Positions 43,987-53,407 of a stretch of DNA of 64,000 bases are shown piece after piece. The translations under genes were made by a program, and so were the position numbers. The stretch spans positions 43,649 to 107,648 of the forward strand of contig JAJZQN010000010.1 in the NCBI GenBank assembly GCA_021847605.1, in the 5' to 3' direction. The notes below the pieces were generated by a model. It was not told the DNA's origin and did no database searches. It was given only the letters and a program-made list of their open reading frames with translations. Source of the stretch: Pseudomonadota bacterium (GTDB lineage Bacteria; Pseudomonadota; Alphaproteobacteria; Sphingomonadales; Sphingomonadaceae). Every line of letters begins with the position of its first letter. Positions within the stretch are counted from its first letter, which is position 1.

Positions 43987-44280
43987 ATGACAACGCCCGA
44001 ACGCGATTACTGCTATTTCATCGACCACCGCAAATACAACCGCAATGTCGGATGCCGCAAGCATGACAATATGTATGGCATCAACGGCGGCGGCAGTGAG
44101 CGGGACCGGTGGCGCGCAGATATGCATTTTTATCGCCACATGAAATCCAACGGCGATCCCATGGCTTTGCCCTCTTTGCTCGCCTGCCTGTGCTTTGGCT
44201 GGTTTTGCTGGAACTATCATCCGGGCAAGGGGCTGTGGCGCGGACAATTGTTGCGCCGTTTCGCCAAAGCGCCCAAATGA
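43987..44280 (+). CDS. Small protein with phospholipase-A2-like active-site motif
   Basis: A 97-residue protein containing GCRKHDNMYGINGG, that is C23-xx-H26-D27-xx-Y30-G31, and D45 in RWRADMHFYRHM. Spacing and residues match the His/Asp dyad and Ca-loop neighbourhood of the PLA2-like superfamily (CxxHDxxY ... D). The C-terminus holds one hydrophobic stretch (LPSLLACLCFGWFCW) and basic residues. The fold assignment is an inference from the motif. It starts 15 bases from the divergent hydrolase gene and overlaps kdsA (ATGA). Confidence 0.7.
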   Translation: MTTPERDYCYFIDHRKYNRNVGCRKHDNMYGINGGGSERDRWRADMHFYRHMKSNGDPMALPSLLACLCFGWFCWNYHPGKGLWRGQLLRRFAKAPK

Positions 44281-45113
44281 CCGGCATGACAGAACAAAAA
44301 CATGTGCAGGTCGGCGCGCTGACCATCGGCAACGACCTGCCCTTCGTCCTGATTTCCGGCCCGTGCCAGATCGAAAGCCGCGATCATGCGCTGTTCGCCG
44401 CTGAAACCCTGTCGGGCATCGCGCGGCGGGTGGGTGTGCCGTTCATCTTCAAATCCTCGTTCGATAAGGCGAACCGGACGTCGGTTTCGGGGCGGCGCGG
44501 CGTCGGGCTGAACGCCGGCCTCGCCATATTGGCGGAGGTGAAGGCGACCTTTGGCTGTCCGGTGCTGACCGACGTGCATGATGCGGGTCAGGTCGAGGCG
44601 GCGGCGCAGGCGGTGGACATATTGCAAATTCCCGCATTCCTGTGCCGTCAGACCGATCTGCTGCTGGCGGCGGGCAGGACCGGCGCGGTCATCAACGTCA
44701 AGAAGGGGCAGTTTCTCGCCCCTTGGGACATGCAGGCCGTAGCGCAAAAGGTCGCATCGACCGGCAATGATCGCATCCTGCTGACTGAGCGGGGTGCCAG
44801 TTTCGGCTATAATACATTGGTGAGCGACATGCGCGCGCTGCCCACCATGGCACAGACCGGCTATCCGGTGATATTCGACGCCACCCATTCGGTGCAGCAG
44901 CCCGGCGGGCTTGGCAGCGCATCGGGCGGGCAGCGTGAATTTGCGCCCATATTGGCGCGCAGCGCGGTGGCGGCCGGTGTCGCGGCGATCTTTGCCGAGG
45001 CACATGAAGATCCCGACACTGCGCCATCGGACGGGCCGGTCATGCTGCCTTTCGACTGGGTGGAACCGATGCTGGACAAGCTGACCGCGATCGATGCGGT
45101 GGTGAAGGGGTAA
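44277..45113 (+). CDS. kdsA: KDO-8-phosphate synthase, metal-dependent type
   Basis: Condenses phosphoenolpyruvate with arabinose 5-phosphate for the lipopolysaccharide inner core. The 278-residue protein has FIFKSSFDKANRTS, RQTDLLLAAGRTG, KKGQFLAPWDM, and FDATHSVQQPGG. C30 in ISGPCQIES is the metal-ligand cysteine of the metal-dependent class, where E. coli KdsA has Asn. The ATG at 44277 overlaps the preceding gene; the in-frame ATG at 44286 is an alternative. Confidence 0.94.
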   Translation: MTGMTEQKHVQVGALTIGNDLPFVLISGPCQIESRDHALFAAETLSGIARRVGVPFIFKSSFDKANRTSVSGRRGVGLNAGLAILAEVKATFGCPVLTDVHDAGQVEAAAQAVDILQIPAFLCRQTDLLLAAGRTGAVINVKKGQFLAPWDMQAVAQKVASTGNDRILLTERGASFGYNTLVSDMRALPTMAQTGYPVIFDATHSVQQPGGLGSASGGQREFAPILARSAVAAGVAAIFAEAHEDPDTAPSDGPVMLPFDWVEPMLDKLTAIDAVVKG

Positions 45114-45131
45114 GAGCTTCCACCCCAGACT

Positions 45132-45159
45132 GACGGGTCAGGGGCGAGCCTGACCCGTC
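45132..45159. terminator. Perfect hairpin at the kdsA/proA convergent ends
   Basis: GACGGGTCAGG (45132-45142), GGCGAG loop, CCTGACCCGTC (45149-45159): an 11-bp perfect stem that overlaps the last codons of proA and follows kdsA by 18 bases. Likely a two-way terminator. Confidence 0.55.
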
Positions 45160-46403
45160 CCGCGCACGATCCATTTATAGGTGGTCAGCCCTTCCAGCGC
45201 GACCGGGCCGCGCGCATGCAGGCGGCCGGTCGAAATGCCGATTTCCGCGCCCAGTCCAAACTCGCCGCCATCGGCGAACTGGGTGGAGGCGTTCCACATC
45301 ACGATGGCGCTGTCTACGGCGTTGAGGAACTGTTCGGCGGTTGCGGCATCTTCGGTGACGATCGCGTCGGTATGATGGCTGGCATGGGCGGCGATATGGT
45401 CGATCGCCTCGTCCACGCCGTTGACCATCCGCACGGACACGATGGCGTCGAGATATTCGGTATCCCAATCCTCTGCGCTGGCGGCCGTAACGCGGCTGTC
45501 CATCGCCTGTACCGCGTCATCGCCGCGCACCGCGCAACCCGCCGAAATCAGAGCGCCGACCAGCGCGGGCGCGTCGCCATAGCCCCGGTCGATCAGCACG
45601 GTTTCGGTCGCGCCGCACACGCCGGTCCGCCGCATCTTGGCGTTGACGACCAGACTATTTGCCATGGCGGAGTCGGCGGCCCGATCGACATAGCTGTGGT
45701 TGATGCCGTCGAGATGGGCGAGAACCGGGACGCGCGCCTCTTCCTGCACGCGGGCGACCAGGCTCTTGCCGCCGCGCGGCACGATCAGATCGACGAACTC
45801 GGCAGCTTTCAGCAGCGCGCCCACGGCCGCGCGATCCGTGGTGGGGACGAGTTGCACGACCTCGGCAGGCAGGCCGGCGGCGACGATCCCTTCCACCATG
45901 GCGGCATGGATGGCGCGGTTGCTTTCCTTCGCTTCGCTGCCACCACGCAGGATGACGGCATTGCCCGCGCGCAGGCACAGGGCAGCGGCGTCGGCGGTTA
46001 CGTTGGGCCGGCTTTCATAGATGATGCCGATAACGCCCAGCGGCACCCGCACCCGGCTCAGTTCCAGCCCATTGGGACGCTCCACCCGATCGATCACGCC
46101 GCCCAGCACATCGGCGAGGCTTGCCACCTGATCCACGCCGGCGGCGGTTGCCTCCACGCGGGTTTCGTCGAGCTTCAGCCGGTCGAGCATCGCAGGCGAC
46201 AGGCCGTTGGCGGCGGCGTTGTCCATGTCACGGGCATTGGCGGCGATGATGGCTGGCGCCTGATCCCGCAGCGCCTGCGCCGCGCGGCGCAGGGCATCGG
46301 CCTTTTGCGCGTCGCTGGCCCGCGCTATGATGGCAGCGGCACGGCGCGCACGGGCGCCCAGCGTCGCGATCAGCATTTCGGGGGTCTGGGTCAGGTCGTT
46401 CAT
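45138..46403 (-). CDS. proA: Gamma-glutamyl phosphate reductase
   Basis: Second step of proline synthesis from glutamate. The 421-residue aldehyde-dehydrogenase-fold protein has the catalytic C263 in [50 protein letters not shown] and [20 protein letters not shown]. No proB is adjacent in this window. Confidence 0.96.
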   Translation of the reverse strand: MNDLTQTPEMLIATLGARARRAAAIIARASDAQKADALRRAAQALRDQAPAIIAANARDMDNAAANGLSPAMLDRLKLDETRVEATAAGVDQVASLADVLGGVIDRVERPNGLELSRVRVPLGVIGIIYESRPNVTADAAALCLRAGNAVILRGGSEAKESNRAIHAAMVEGIVAAGLPAEVVQLVPTTDRAAVGALLKAAEFVDLIVPRGGKSLVARVQEEARVPVLAHLDGINHSYVDRAADSAMANSLVVNAKMRRTGVCGATETVLIDRGYGDAPALVGALISAGCAVRGDDAVQAMDSRVTAASAEDWDTEYLDAIVSVRMVNGVDEAIDHIAAHASHHTDAIVTEDAATAEQFLNAVDSAIVMWNASTQFADGGEFGLGAEIGISTGRLHARGPVALEGLTTYKWIVRGTGQARP

Positions 46404-46655
46404 CGATAGTCTCGCCGGTCAGTTGCGCGGCGGCTTAGCATGAAAAACCGATGCGGCCAAAAGCCAAAGCAGGGACGGATCGGGCTTTTAGGGTACTGAT
46501 GACCGGACCATGGGTCGCATATGGCCCGGCCATCAGTGGCGGTACAACCGCCTCGACCCCTTCTCTATCTGTACCGCAGCGTGATGGCATACCCCGACCG
46601 GGGTAAGGCCGAAAATTTCTTTTTCGATCAAGGGGACAGGATCAGGTCGAACGGA
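46404..46655. other. Intergenic region between proA and a LuxR regulator
   Basis: 252 bases. The main structure is an imperfect hairpin at 46496-46536: CTGATG, CCGG and CCAT pair with ATGG, CCGG and CATCAG around a 9-base loop, 14 pairs with two single mismatches. A smaller one, TACCCC-GACC-GGGGTA, lies at 46589-46604. Both sit downstream of the LuxR gene and upstream of proA, so they may terminate the first or lead the second. Confidence 0.5.
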
Positions 46656-47756
46656 TCAGTTGCTGAGCAGACCGACCAGACGGACCAGTTGGGATTCGCG
46701 ATTACAGCCGGTCTTGTCGTAAATGCTGCGCAACTGCGCCTTGAGCGTTTCGGTGGAGACGGACCGGGCGGAGGCTATGTCCTGCCGCGACTGACCCGCC
46801 GCCAGCCGGATGGCGATGTCGGCTTCCGCTCTGGTCAGACGGAATGTGTTCATCAGCAATTGCAGATGGCGGTCGGTCGGCGCGCCGACGCGCGCGACGG
46901 CCACGGCGCGGGGGGCAAAGGGCAGCGACCATGGCCGTGCGGGCAGCGGATAAAATTCGATCATGATGGCAACGCCGCCTTCTTCATCGGCCAGTGCCAC
47001 CGGGTCGGCGGCGCGGGCAGGCGGCTCTACGGCGGTCTTCGCCGCCAGCGCCATGATGCGGCTTTCGTCGGCACGATCGGACGCCAGCCGCCCACCGTCC
47101 AGCCGCAGCCGGGTGGACGATAGCAATGTTTCGGCGCGGGGTGTCATACCCGCGACGCGCCCTGCCGCATCCAGCAGCCAGCAGGCGCGATCCATCGTCT
47201 CGAACGTGCCGGACAACAGGGCGAACCCCTGTTCCTCAATCGCTTTTTGTAGGCGAACGGCGGTACGGACATGGCCGGAAATTTCGCCGAATGTGTCACG
47301 CTGTTCCTGCGTCGTGCGTCCGTCCTTGCTGTCGCGCAGCAGGGCGAGGCCGATCATCCCCTGCTGCCCGGCCAATATGCGGGTCTGGCATCCGTCGAAA
47401 ATGTCGAAGTCGGAACACATGTCGAGATAATCGTCGGTGCGCAGGCCTTGGCGCGCGATATCATAATGCGATTCATGCACGATGTCGGGTCGATCGGCGA
47501 TGGTATCGGCCGCGACCCGGAAATTGGTGTCGGCGCGGCTTTGGTCGATAGCCACCGATTTTTCGATCAGGCCGGTATCCACGTCGCTGATCCAGTTGAA
47601 CGAGGCGGCACCGGGGCCAAAGCCGATCAACTGCCCATGGCGTGAGCGCGTAGCGACCGCCATAGCGCGGATCGCGTCATGCCATTTTTCCGGTTCGAGC
47701 GCAGCCGACAGGAATAGTTCCGACCACGATTCGCCCGCATCGGCCCGTGCTGCCAT
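46656..47756 (-). CDS. LuxR family transcriptional regulator
   Basis: A 366-residue protein with a C-terminal GerE-type helix-turn-helix (FRLTRAEADIAIRLAAGQSRQDIA, SVSTETLKAQLRSIYDKTG). The N-terminal 280 residues resemble an unassigned sensor region, perhaps PAS/GAF-like. No autoinducer-binding or receiver domain is visible. I start at ATG 47756 (MAARADAG) because GGGGA precedes it; an upstream TTG at 47780 is in frame. The target genes are unknown. Confidence 0.88.
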   Translation of the reverse strand: MAARADAGESWSELFLSAALEPEKWHDAIRAMAVATRSRHGQLIGFGPGAASFNWISDVDTGLIEKSVAIDQSRADTNFRVAADTIADRPDIVHESHYDIARQGLRTDDYLDMCSDFDIFDGCQTRILAGQQGMIGLALLRDSKDGRTTQEQRDTFGEISGHVRTAVRLQKAIEEQGFALLSGTFETMDRACWLLDAAGRVAGMTPRAETLLSSTRLRLDGGRLASDRADESRIMALAAKTAVEPPARAADPVALADEEGGVAIMIEFYPLPARPWSLPFAPRAVAVARVGAPTDRHLQLLMNTFRLTRAEADIAIRLAAGQSRQDIASARSVSTETLKAQLRSIYDKTGCNRESQLVRLVGLLSN

Positions 47757-47883
47757 TGCGAAGTCCCCAATTTCCCCCAAACATCCGTTACGTAACGGTA
47801 TGCGAGAGTCAATCGGCCCAAAGGGAATCGCCGGTCCAGAATGGGAAAATCAGACGGACCGAGTGGATAGGGGCAAAAGTGCG

Positions 47884-48528
47884 TCAGGCGGCCTGCGCCA
47901 GCGCCTCTCCCCGCATGGCTTCGAAAATGCGACAGGGGGGAATATTACGCCATTCCATCTCGTCGCTGACCGAATCGAACGCCGGATCGAGCAGGCGGCG
48001 GACATAGCGGCTATATTGATAGACGAGGAATGCACCACCCGGACGCAGCGCATTGCGGGTTTCCGCGCAGATGCTATCGCCCAGACCATCGGGCAAGGTC
48101 GAAAAGGGAATGCCCGACAGGATATAGTCGGCCTGACGCCGGCCCGCTTCCTTGATGAAGCGGCGCACATCGGCGGCCGATCCGTGGACGACGCGCAATC
48201 GGGGGTCGCGCACATGCGCTTCCAGCCATGCAACGAAATCCAGATTGAGGTCGATCGCAATTAGCTGTGCGTCGGGATGTAGCCGGTCGAGGATGGCGCG
48301 GGTGAAGGTGCCGACCCCCGGGCCATATTCCACGAACAGGCGGCAATTGGCCCAGTCCACCTTGTCCAAAATGCGATTGACGACGGTGTCGGACGTCGGG
48401 ATGACCGATCCGATCATGCCGGGATGGCGCACGAACTGGCGAAAGAACATATTCCATTGCGACAGGAAACCGTCGCCCGTCTTCGGCCCGGAAGCCTTGT
48501 TCTTTTTCTTCAAGGGAATGGAGGACAT
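47884..48528 (-). CDS. Class I SAM methyltransferase, PmtA-like phospholipid N-methyltransferase
   Basis: A 214-residue methyltransferase. FRQFVRHPGMIGSVIPTS is the N-terminal region typical of PmtA-like proteins, VEYGPGVGTFTRAIL the SAM-binding motif I, and DYILSGIPFSTLPDG the catalytic-loop equivalent. The family includes phosphatidylethanolamine N-methyltransferase, so it may make phosphatidylcholine precursors; assay is needed to decide. The basic N-terminus (PLKKKNKASGPK) suits membrane association. ATG 48528 is chosen over a TTG at 48534. Confidence 0.8.
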   Translation of the reverse strand: MSSIPLKKKNKASGPKTGDGFLSQWNMFFRQFVRHPGMIGSVIPTSDTVVNRILDKVDWANCRLFVEYGPGVGTFTRAILDRLHPDAQLIAIDLNLDFVAWLEAHVRDPRLRVVHGSAADVRRFIKEAGRRQADYILSGIPFSTLPDGLGDSICAETRNALRPGGAFLVYQYSRYVRRLLDPAFDSVSDEMEWRNIPPCRIFEAMRGEALAQAA

Positions 48529-48643
48529 CACCAACCGTCTGACTGTCGTTCATGATCCGCGTCGCAAAAACACGCGACTCTGGCAAGCGCAATTGCGACA
48601 TATCGATGACCGACATGCAGCAATTGCGCAGGGGCGTGGCTTT

Positions 48644-50935
48644 TCATCCCTTATCCCGTGCGCGCAACATGCCCGGCGCGATGAAGCCGATCGGGTCGAT
48701 CTGCATGGCGCTCTGCTTCAATGTGGCCTGTATCTGTTCATATTCCCGTTCCATTTCCGGCGTCACCGACGCACGGGTTTCCTGCAAGGCCGCTTCGAAA
48801 TGCGCCTGCTTTACCGCCGTCACCGACAGGGACTGGCGCAGCGCCATCAGGCCCGCGCGGCGAGACAGATCTTCAAGGTCAGCGCCGGTGAACCGCTCCG
48901 TCCGTTCGGCCAACCAGTCGAGGTCGACATCGTCGGCCAGTGGCATGCGCCCGGTATGGATCGCCAATATCCGCCGCCGCCCCGCCTGATCGGGGACGGG
49001 TACATAGATCAGCTCATCGAACCGGCCGGGCCGCAGCAGAGCGGGGTCGACCAGATTGGGCCGGTTGGTGGCGCCGATCACAACGACCGACTGCAATTCC
49101 TCCAGCCCATCCATCTCGGCGAGGATGGTGTTGACTACCCGTTCCGTCACCGCCGGTTCGCCAAGGCCACCGCCGCGCGCAGGGACAAGGCTGTCCAGTT
49201 CGTCGATGAAGATAACGGTGGGTGCCACCTGTCGCGCGCGGGCGAAGAGGCGGGCAATCTGCTGCTCGCTCTCGCCATACCATTTGGACAGCAGGTCGCT
49301 GGATTTGGTGGCGATGAAATTGGCCTGCGCCTCACGCGCGACCGCTTTGGCCAGTAGCGTCTTGCCGGTGCCGGGCGGACCATAGAGCAGGAAGCCCTTG
49401 GCCGGGCGAATGCCGATCCGGCGAAAGGCGTCGGGGTCTTTGAGCGGCAGTTCGACCCCTTCTTTCAGGCGCATCTGCGCATCGTCCAGCCCGCCAATGT
49501 CGGACCAGCCGATATTGGGCGCCTGCACCATGACTTCCCGCATGGCGGATGGCTGGACGCGCTTGGTCGCGGCCATGAAATCCTCGCGCGTGACGGACAG
49601 TTCCTCCAGCACGTCGGCCGGGATCGTCCCTTCCTCCAGATTAAGGCGCGGCATGAAGCGGCGCACCGCCTCGATCGCGGCTTCGCGCGTCAGGGCGGCA
49701 AGGTCCGCGCCGACAAAGCCATAGGTCATGCGTGCGAGTTCGGACAGATCCACCCGGTCGCCCAGCGGCATGCCGCGGGTATGGATACCCAATATCTCGC
49801 GCCGACCGCGCTCGTCGGGAACGCCGACGATGATCTCCCGATCGAACCGGCCGGGACGGCGCAGCGCTTCGTCGATGGCTTCGGGCCGATTGGTGGCGGC
49901 GATCACGACCAGATTGGTGCGCGGTTCAAGGCCGTCCATCAGCGTCAGCAATTGTGCGACAAGGCGCTTTTCCGTCTCGCCGGTCACATTGCCGCGTTTG
50001 GGCGCGATCGAATCGATTTCGTCGATGAACAGGATCGACGGCGCGGCTGCCGCCGCTTCCTCGAATATGTCGCGGAGCTTCTTTTCGGATTCGCCATAGG
50101 CGGACCCCATGATTTCCGGACCGTTGATCAGGAAGAATTCGGCCTCCGATTCATTGGCGACAGCGCGGGCAAGCCGGGTCTTGCCGGTCCCCGGCGGGCC
50201 ATGGAGCAGCACGCCGCGCGGCGGATCGACGCCCAGACGGCGGAACAGTTCGGGATAGCGCAGCGGCAATTCTACCATCTCGCGCAATTGATCGATCGTG
50301 TCGGCCATGCCGCCGACATCGTCATAGGTGACGTCGGCGCGGCGCGCCTCACGCGGTTCCTCATATTCGGCGCGCAGTTCGACTTCGGTATCGGCATCGA
50401 TGATCACCGGCCCCTTGGGCGTCACCGATACGACCACCAGGCGGATTTCCTGTAGCGCATAGGCGGGTGCGGCCAGCATCTGGCGAAGCTGCGGCGGCAT
50501 GTCGCCGGGGGGTACCTGTTGCTGCCCGCTGGTTGCAACAATGTCACCAGCAACGAGGGGGCGTTGGAAGAAAACGCGCTTCAACGCATCGGGATTACCC
50601 TGAAGCCGCAGATTATTTTGTGCAGGTGCAAACACCACGCGCTGGGCAGGGCGGGGTTCTATTTTAGCGATCTGAACGAAATCGCCGGAGCCGACACCGG
50701 CATTGGCGCGCTGCAAACCGTCGAGGCGCAACACGTCCAGCCCCTCATCCTCCTTGTACGGGCGGACCACCCGCGCGGCGGTTGCACGTTTGCCGTTAAT
50801 CTCGATAACGTCGCCCTCGGCGAGCTGCAATTGCGCCATCACGTCGAGCGGAAGTCGCGCCAATCCGCGCCCTGCATCCTCCGGCCGGGCATTAGCGACC
50901 TGAATCCTGCGCCCCTGTTTTTCGTGATCGGCCAT
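48644..50935 (-). CDS. CDC48/p97-type double AAA+ ATPase
   Basis: A 763-residue protein with an N-terminal CDC48-N/double-psi-beta-barrel-like domain (about 1-190) and two AAA+ modules. D1 has Walker A GPPGTGKT at 246-253 and DEIDS near 305-309; D2 has Walker A at 519-526 and DELDS near 578-582. The YGESE pore-loop-2 regions and arginine fingers in RRPGRFDR and LRPGRFDE are present. This is the VCP/VAT layout known from eukaryotes and archaea and rare in bacteria. ATG 50935 follows AGGAAGGATGG. A probable unfoldase; client and partner unknown. Confidence 0.92.
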   Translation of the reverse strand: MADHEKQGRRIQVANARPEDAGRGLARLPLDVMAQLQLAEGDVIEINGKRATAARVVRPYKEDEGLDVLRLDGLQRANAGVGSGDFVQIAKIEPRPAQRVVFAPAQNNLRLQGNPDALKRVFFQRPLVAGDIVATSGQQQVPPGDMPPQLRQMLAAPAYALQEIRLVVVSVTPKGPVIIDADTEVELRAEYEEPREARRADVTYDDVGGMADTIDQLREMVELPLRYPELFRRLGVDPPRGVLLHGPPGTGKTRLARAVANESEAEFFLINGPEIMGSAYGESEKKLRDIFEEAAAAAPSILFIDEIDSIAPKRGNVTGETEKRLVAQLLTLMDGLEPRTNLVVIAATNRPEAIDEALRRPGRFDREIIVGVPDERGRREILGIHTRGMPLGDRVDLSELARMTYGFVGADLAALTREAAIEAVRRFMPRLNLEEGTIPADVLEELSVTREDFMAATKRVQPSAMREVMVQAPNIGWSDIGGLDDAQMRLKEGVELPLKDPDAFRRIGIRPAKGFLLYGPPGTGKTLLAKAVAREAQANFIATKSSDLLSKWYGESEQQIARLFARARQVAPTVIFIDELDSLVPARGGGLGEPAVTERVVNTILAEMDGLEELQSVVVIGATNRPNLVDPALLRPGRFDELIYVPVPDQAGRRRILAIHTGRMPLADDVDLDWLAERTERFTGADLEDLSRRAGLMALRQSLSVTAVKQAHFEAALQETRASVTPEMEREYEQIQATLKQSAMQIDPIGFIAPGMLRARDKG

Positions 50936-51011
50936 CGTCGCGCCATCCTTCCTATCGCGTAACGAGATAGGAAACGTCCCACCGGGCGAAAAGGGGGCGG
51001 GTGCCGGAGGC

Positions 51012-51075
51012 AAAAAAAGGGCCAGCCCAAAGGCCAGCCCGGAAAGTTTTAGGAGAGGATGCCTGAAAGGCCTAT
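51012..51075 (-). ncRNA. Probable small RNA with anti-Shine-Dalgarno motif and terminator
   Basis: On the minus strand, about 60-70 bases read GCCT-TTC-AGGC hairpin, then single-stranded CATCCTCTCCTAAAAC with an anti-ribosome-site CCTCTCCT. A 9-bp stem at 51019-51040 follows (pairing includes two G-U pairs, loop TTTG), then seven T at 51012-51018. The stem appears as a direct repeat GGCCAGCCC in DNA because of the wobble pairs. The 5' end near 51070-51075 is estimated. Layout and motif recall the alphaproteobacterial SuhB/MmgR-type sRNAs; this is recollection and unverified. Confidence 0.6.
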
Positions 51076-51262
51076 TCTGATTGCAATGCAGCAAGATTTT
51101 TTGCAAGTGCGAAATAATTGGCTCGATTGCAAAAATTGCATCTTGCCATTTTGGCTTTTTTCCTGCTCATTAGGGACAGGATGCTTGGAACCGGATCACG
51201 CCGCGCTCGACAAGAAGCAATGACGCGACGCAGCGCACCCGGCTCGGAATGTTGACCGAATT
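51076..51262. other. Divergent promoter region upstream of a LysR gene
   Basis: 187 bases between the small RNA start and the LysR gene, clearly A/T-richer than the surroundings. Several TTGCAA or related TTGCA-type words occur (for example TTGCAATGCAGCAAG, ATTGCAAAAATTGCAT). Repeated palindromic words beside a LysR gene suggest regulator binding. No open frame is apparent. The remaining stretch 50941-51011 is the leader of the AAA+ gene, with a palindromic CTATC/GATAG pair at 50952-50971. Confidence 0.45.
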
Positions 51263-52141
51263 ATGCGCAGATTGCCGCCTCTTACGGCCCTGGAGGCCTT
51301 TGTTCAGGTTGCCCGCCTGGGATCAGTGAAGGCTGCGGCCGAAGAACTGGCTCTGTCGACGCCTGCGCTCAGCCGCCGTGTTCAGGCGCTGGAGCGGTTC
51401 ATCGGCCGGCCCCTGTTCGATCGCAAGCATCAGGCGCTGGAGATCAACGCAGAGGGGCAGCGTCTGCTGGACGATATTGCGCCGGCGCTGGATTCCCTCA
51501 GTCAGGCACTGGAAAATATCCAGAGTGGCGGCAATCAGTTGCGCCTGCGCCTCGCGGTGTTGCCGCTCTTCGCCAGTCAGCGGCTCTTTCCCCATCTTGG
51601 CGCGCTGCGCACCCTGCACCCGCAGCTCCATATCGACATCGAAACCACGCCTCATGCGATCGCGCGTCTGGGCGAAGGGCTGGATGCCGCCATCGTGCTG
51701 GCGCGGGACATTGACCCGGCGCTCTATGCCCATGAACTGGCGCATGAGGAAGTCTATGCGATCGGCACCAAAGCGCTGCTCGAATCCGCCCATCCCCTCA
51801 ATTCGCCTGAAGAATTGACCCAGCATACGATCCTGCTCCATCGCGACATGCCGCAGGCGTTCGACGCATGGAAGGAAGCAGCTGGACTGCCCGAGCTGCA
51901 ACCACTGGCGGTCGACAATTATGATTCGGGTCAGTTGATGCTGGAAGCTGCGGCGCAGGGGCTTGGTGTCGCATTCATGCATGCGGGGCATTTCAAACAA
52001 TCGGGTGATCCGCGACTGGTGCGCCTCTTCCCGATCACGGTTCTCAGTCCCTATCGCTATTTCTTCGTCTGCCGTCCCCGCGCGCTTCAGACGCGGGCGG
52101 TGCGTATCTTCCGCGACTGGCTGGTCGCCGCCGACATATGA
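51263..52141 (+). CDS. LysR family transcriptional regulator
   Basis: A 292-residue regulator with an N-terminal winged HTH (LTALEAFVQVARLGSVKAAAEELALSTPALSRRVQALERFIG) and a C-terminal periplasmic-binding-protein-like effector domain. The group resembles GcvA-like LysR proteins. It diverges from the small RNA and the AAA+ gene, so it may control itself or one of these. Effector unknown. Confidence 0.9.
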   Translation: MRRLPPLTALEAFVQVARLGSVKAAAEELALSTPALSRRVQALERFIGRPLFDRKHQALEINAEGQRLLDDIAPALDSLSQALENIQSGGNQLRLRLAVLPLFASQRLFPHLGALRTLHPQLHIDIETTPHAIARLGEGLDAAIVLARDIDPALYAHELAHEEVYAIGTKALLESAHPLNSPEELTQHTILLHRDMPQAFDAWKEAAGLPELQPLAVDNYDSGQLMLEAAAQGLGVAFMHAGHFKQSGDPRLVRLFPITVLSPYRYFFVCRPRALQTRAVRIFRDWLVAADI

Positions 52142-52240
52142 AACCGGCGCTTATCCAACCTGCCCGCCGATTTTCGTGAGGCAGGGTGATTCTTTTTGCC
52201 GCGCCCTTAACCTTGTTTGGGCCCCGCCGTTCTTGCGTAC

Positions 52241-53407
52241 ATGACCGGGGCAACATCCTCTTCCGCTAGTCCGCAACATGGGCTGACCGACCGATTGGCT
52301 CGTTGGGCCAGAGGCCTGTCGGGCAAATCCGAAGAGGATGCAGAAGAGGAGGAGGTGGAGCAGGCCCGCCCCCGTGCCGGTGCTGCGTCCAACCGGGAAA
52401 TTCATCGTCGCCGCCAGTTGTACGAGGATATTGGCGATTTCCTCTTTGCCCATGACCTCGATCTGACACCGCTCAATTTCGGTGTTGCGCTCGATTATCT
52501 GACAGGGGCGAATATCGGCGTTGAAAAGGCGATCCGGGCCGTGCTGATGGAACGGGGCAAGATCACCAATGGCTGGGTCGAGGCGGTCGCCGCGGAACAG
52601 CGCGCGGACGAGGTGACGCCTGAGTCCCTGGCCACCATGCTCGACAAGGTGGAAGAGAATCTTTCCCAGTTCACCGGGTTGATGACGGAATCCCGCAACA
52701 GTGCTAAGGATTATGGCGCTGCCCTGCAAGAGCAGGCCAAAGATCTGGTGGCGGGTGGTGACAATGAAACCGTGCTGACCCGTCTGGTGGGTCTCACCCG
52801 GTCGATGGTGGAAAAAACCCGTCAGGTCGAAGGGCAATTGCGCGAGAATCAGAAACAGACGCAGGCGCTGCGCTCCAGCCTTGAAACCGCGCGTCGCGCG
52901 GCTGAACATGATCATCTGACCGGCCTGCCCAATCGCCGCGCTTTTGAAGCCGTGTTGCGTGAGGAATTGAAGCTGGCGCAGGAAGAGGGCGAACAATTGT
53001 CGGTCGCTTTCTGTGACATCGATCATTTCAAGATCATCAATGACACCCATGGCCATGATACCGGCGATCGGGTGTTGAAATTTGTCGCCGGCCTGCTGGC
53101 CAAGGCGTCGAACGATCGTTGCCATGTGGCCCGTCATGGCGGAGAGGAATTCGTCATGCTGTTCCGTGGCAAGACGGCAGCGGAAACCTGTGACGCGGTG
53201 GACCGTGTCCGTGAGGATCTGGCTACCCGCAGCCTCGTCAACCGCACCAATGGCGAGCGGATGGAGCGGGTCAGTTTTTCCGCCGGGGTTGCCAATGTGC
53301 TGGCCTATGAAGACCCGCGTGGCGCGCTCAAGGCCGCCGACCGGGCGCTGTATCTGGCCAAGGAGCATGGCCGCAACCGCGTCTATCTGGCTGCCGAGGC
53401 AGACTGA
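52241..53407 (+). CDS. Diguanylate cyclase (GGDEF domain)
   Basis: A 388-residue protein. The N-terminal 220 residues are helical and charged (acidic EEDAEEEEVEQ), with no membrane segment, and likely include a coiled coil around 170-215. The C-terminal GGDEF domain has the active motif GGEEF in RHGGEEFVML, DHDHLTGLPNRRAFE and DIDHFKIINDTHGHDTGD. An RxxD inhibitory site five residues before GGEEF is absent (the residues there are RCHVA). It should synthesise cyclic di-GMP in the cytoplasm. The start is ATG 52241. Confidence 0.9.
   Translation: MTGATSSSASPQHGLTDRLARWARGLSGKSEEDAEEEEVEQARPRAGAASNREIHRRRQLYEDIGDFLFAHDLDLTPLNFGVALDYLTGANIGVEKAIRAVLMERGKITNGWVEAVAAEQRADEVTPESLATMLDKVEENLSQFTGLMTESRNSAKDYGAALQEQAKDLVAGGDNETVLTRLVGLTRSMVEKTRQVEGQLRENQKQTQALRSSLETARRAAEHDHLTGLPNRRAFEAVLREELKLAQEEGEQLSVAFCDIDHFKIINDTHGHDTGDRVLKFVAGLLAKASNDRCHVARHGGEEFVMLFRGKTAAETCDAVDRVREDLATRSLVNRTNGERMERVSFSAGVANVLAYEDPRGALKAADRALYLAKEHGRNRVYLAAEAD

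Noticed and set aside
46521..47123. Plus-strand open frame covering the LuxR gene end
   Set aside because: The minus-strand frame has a clear GerE helix-turn-helix here; the plus frame has shadow composition.
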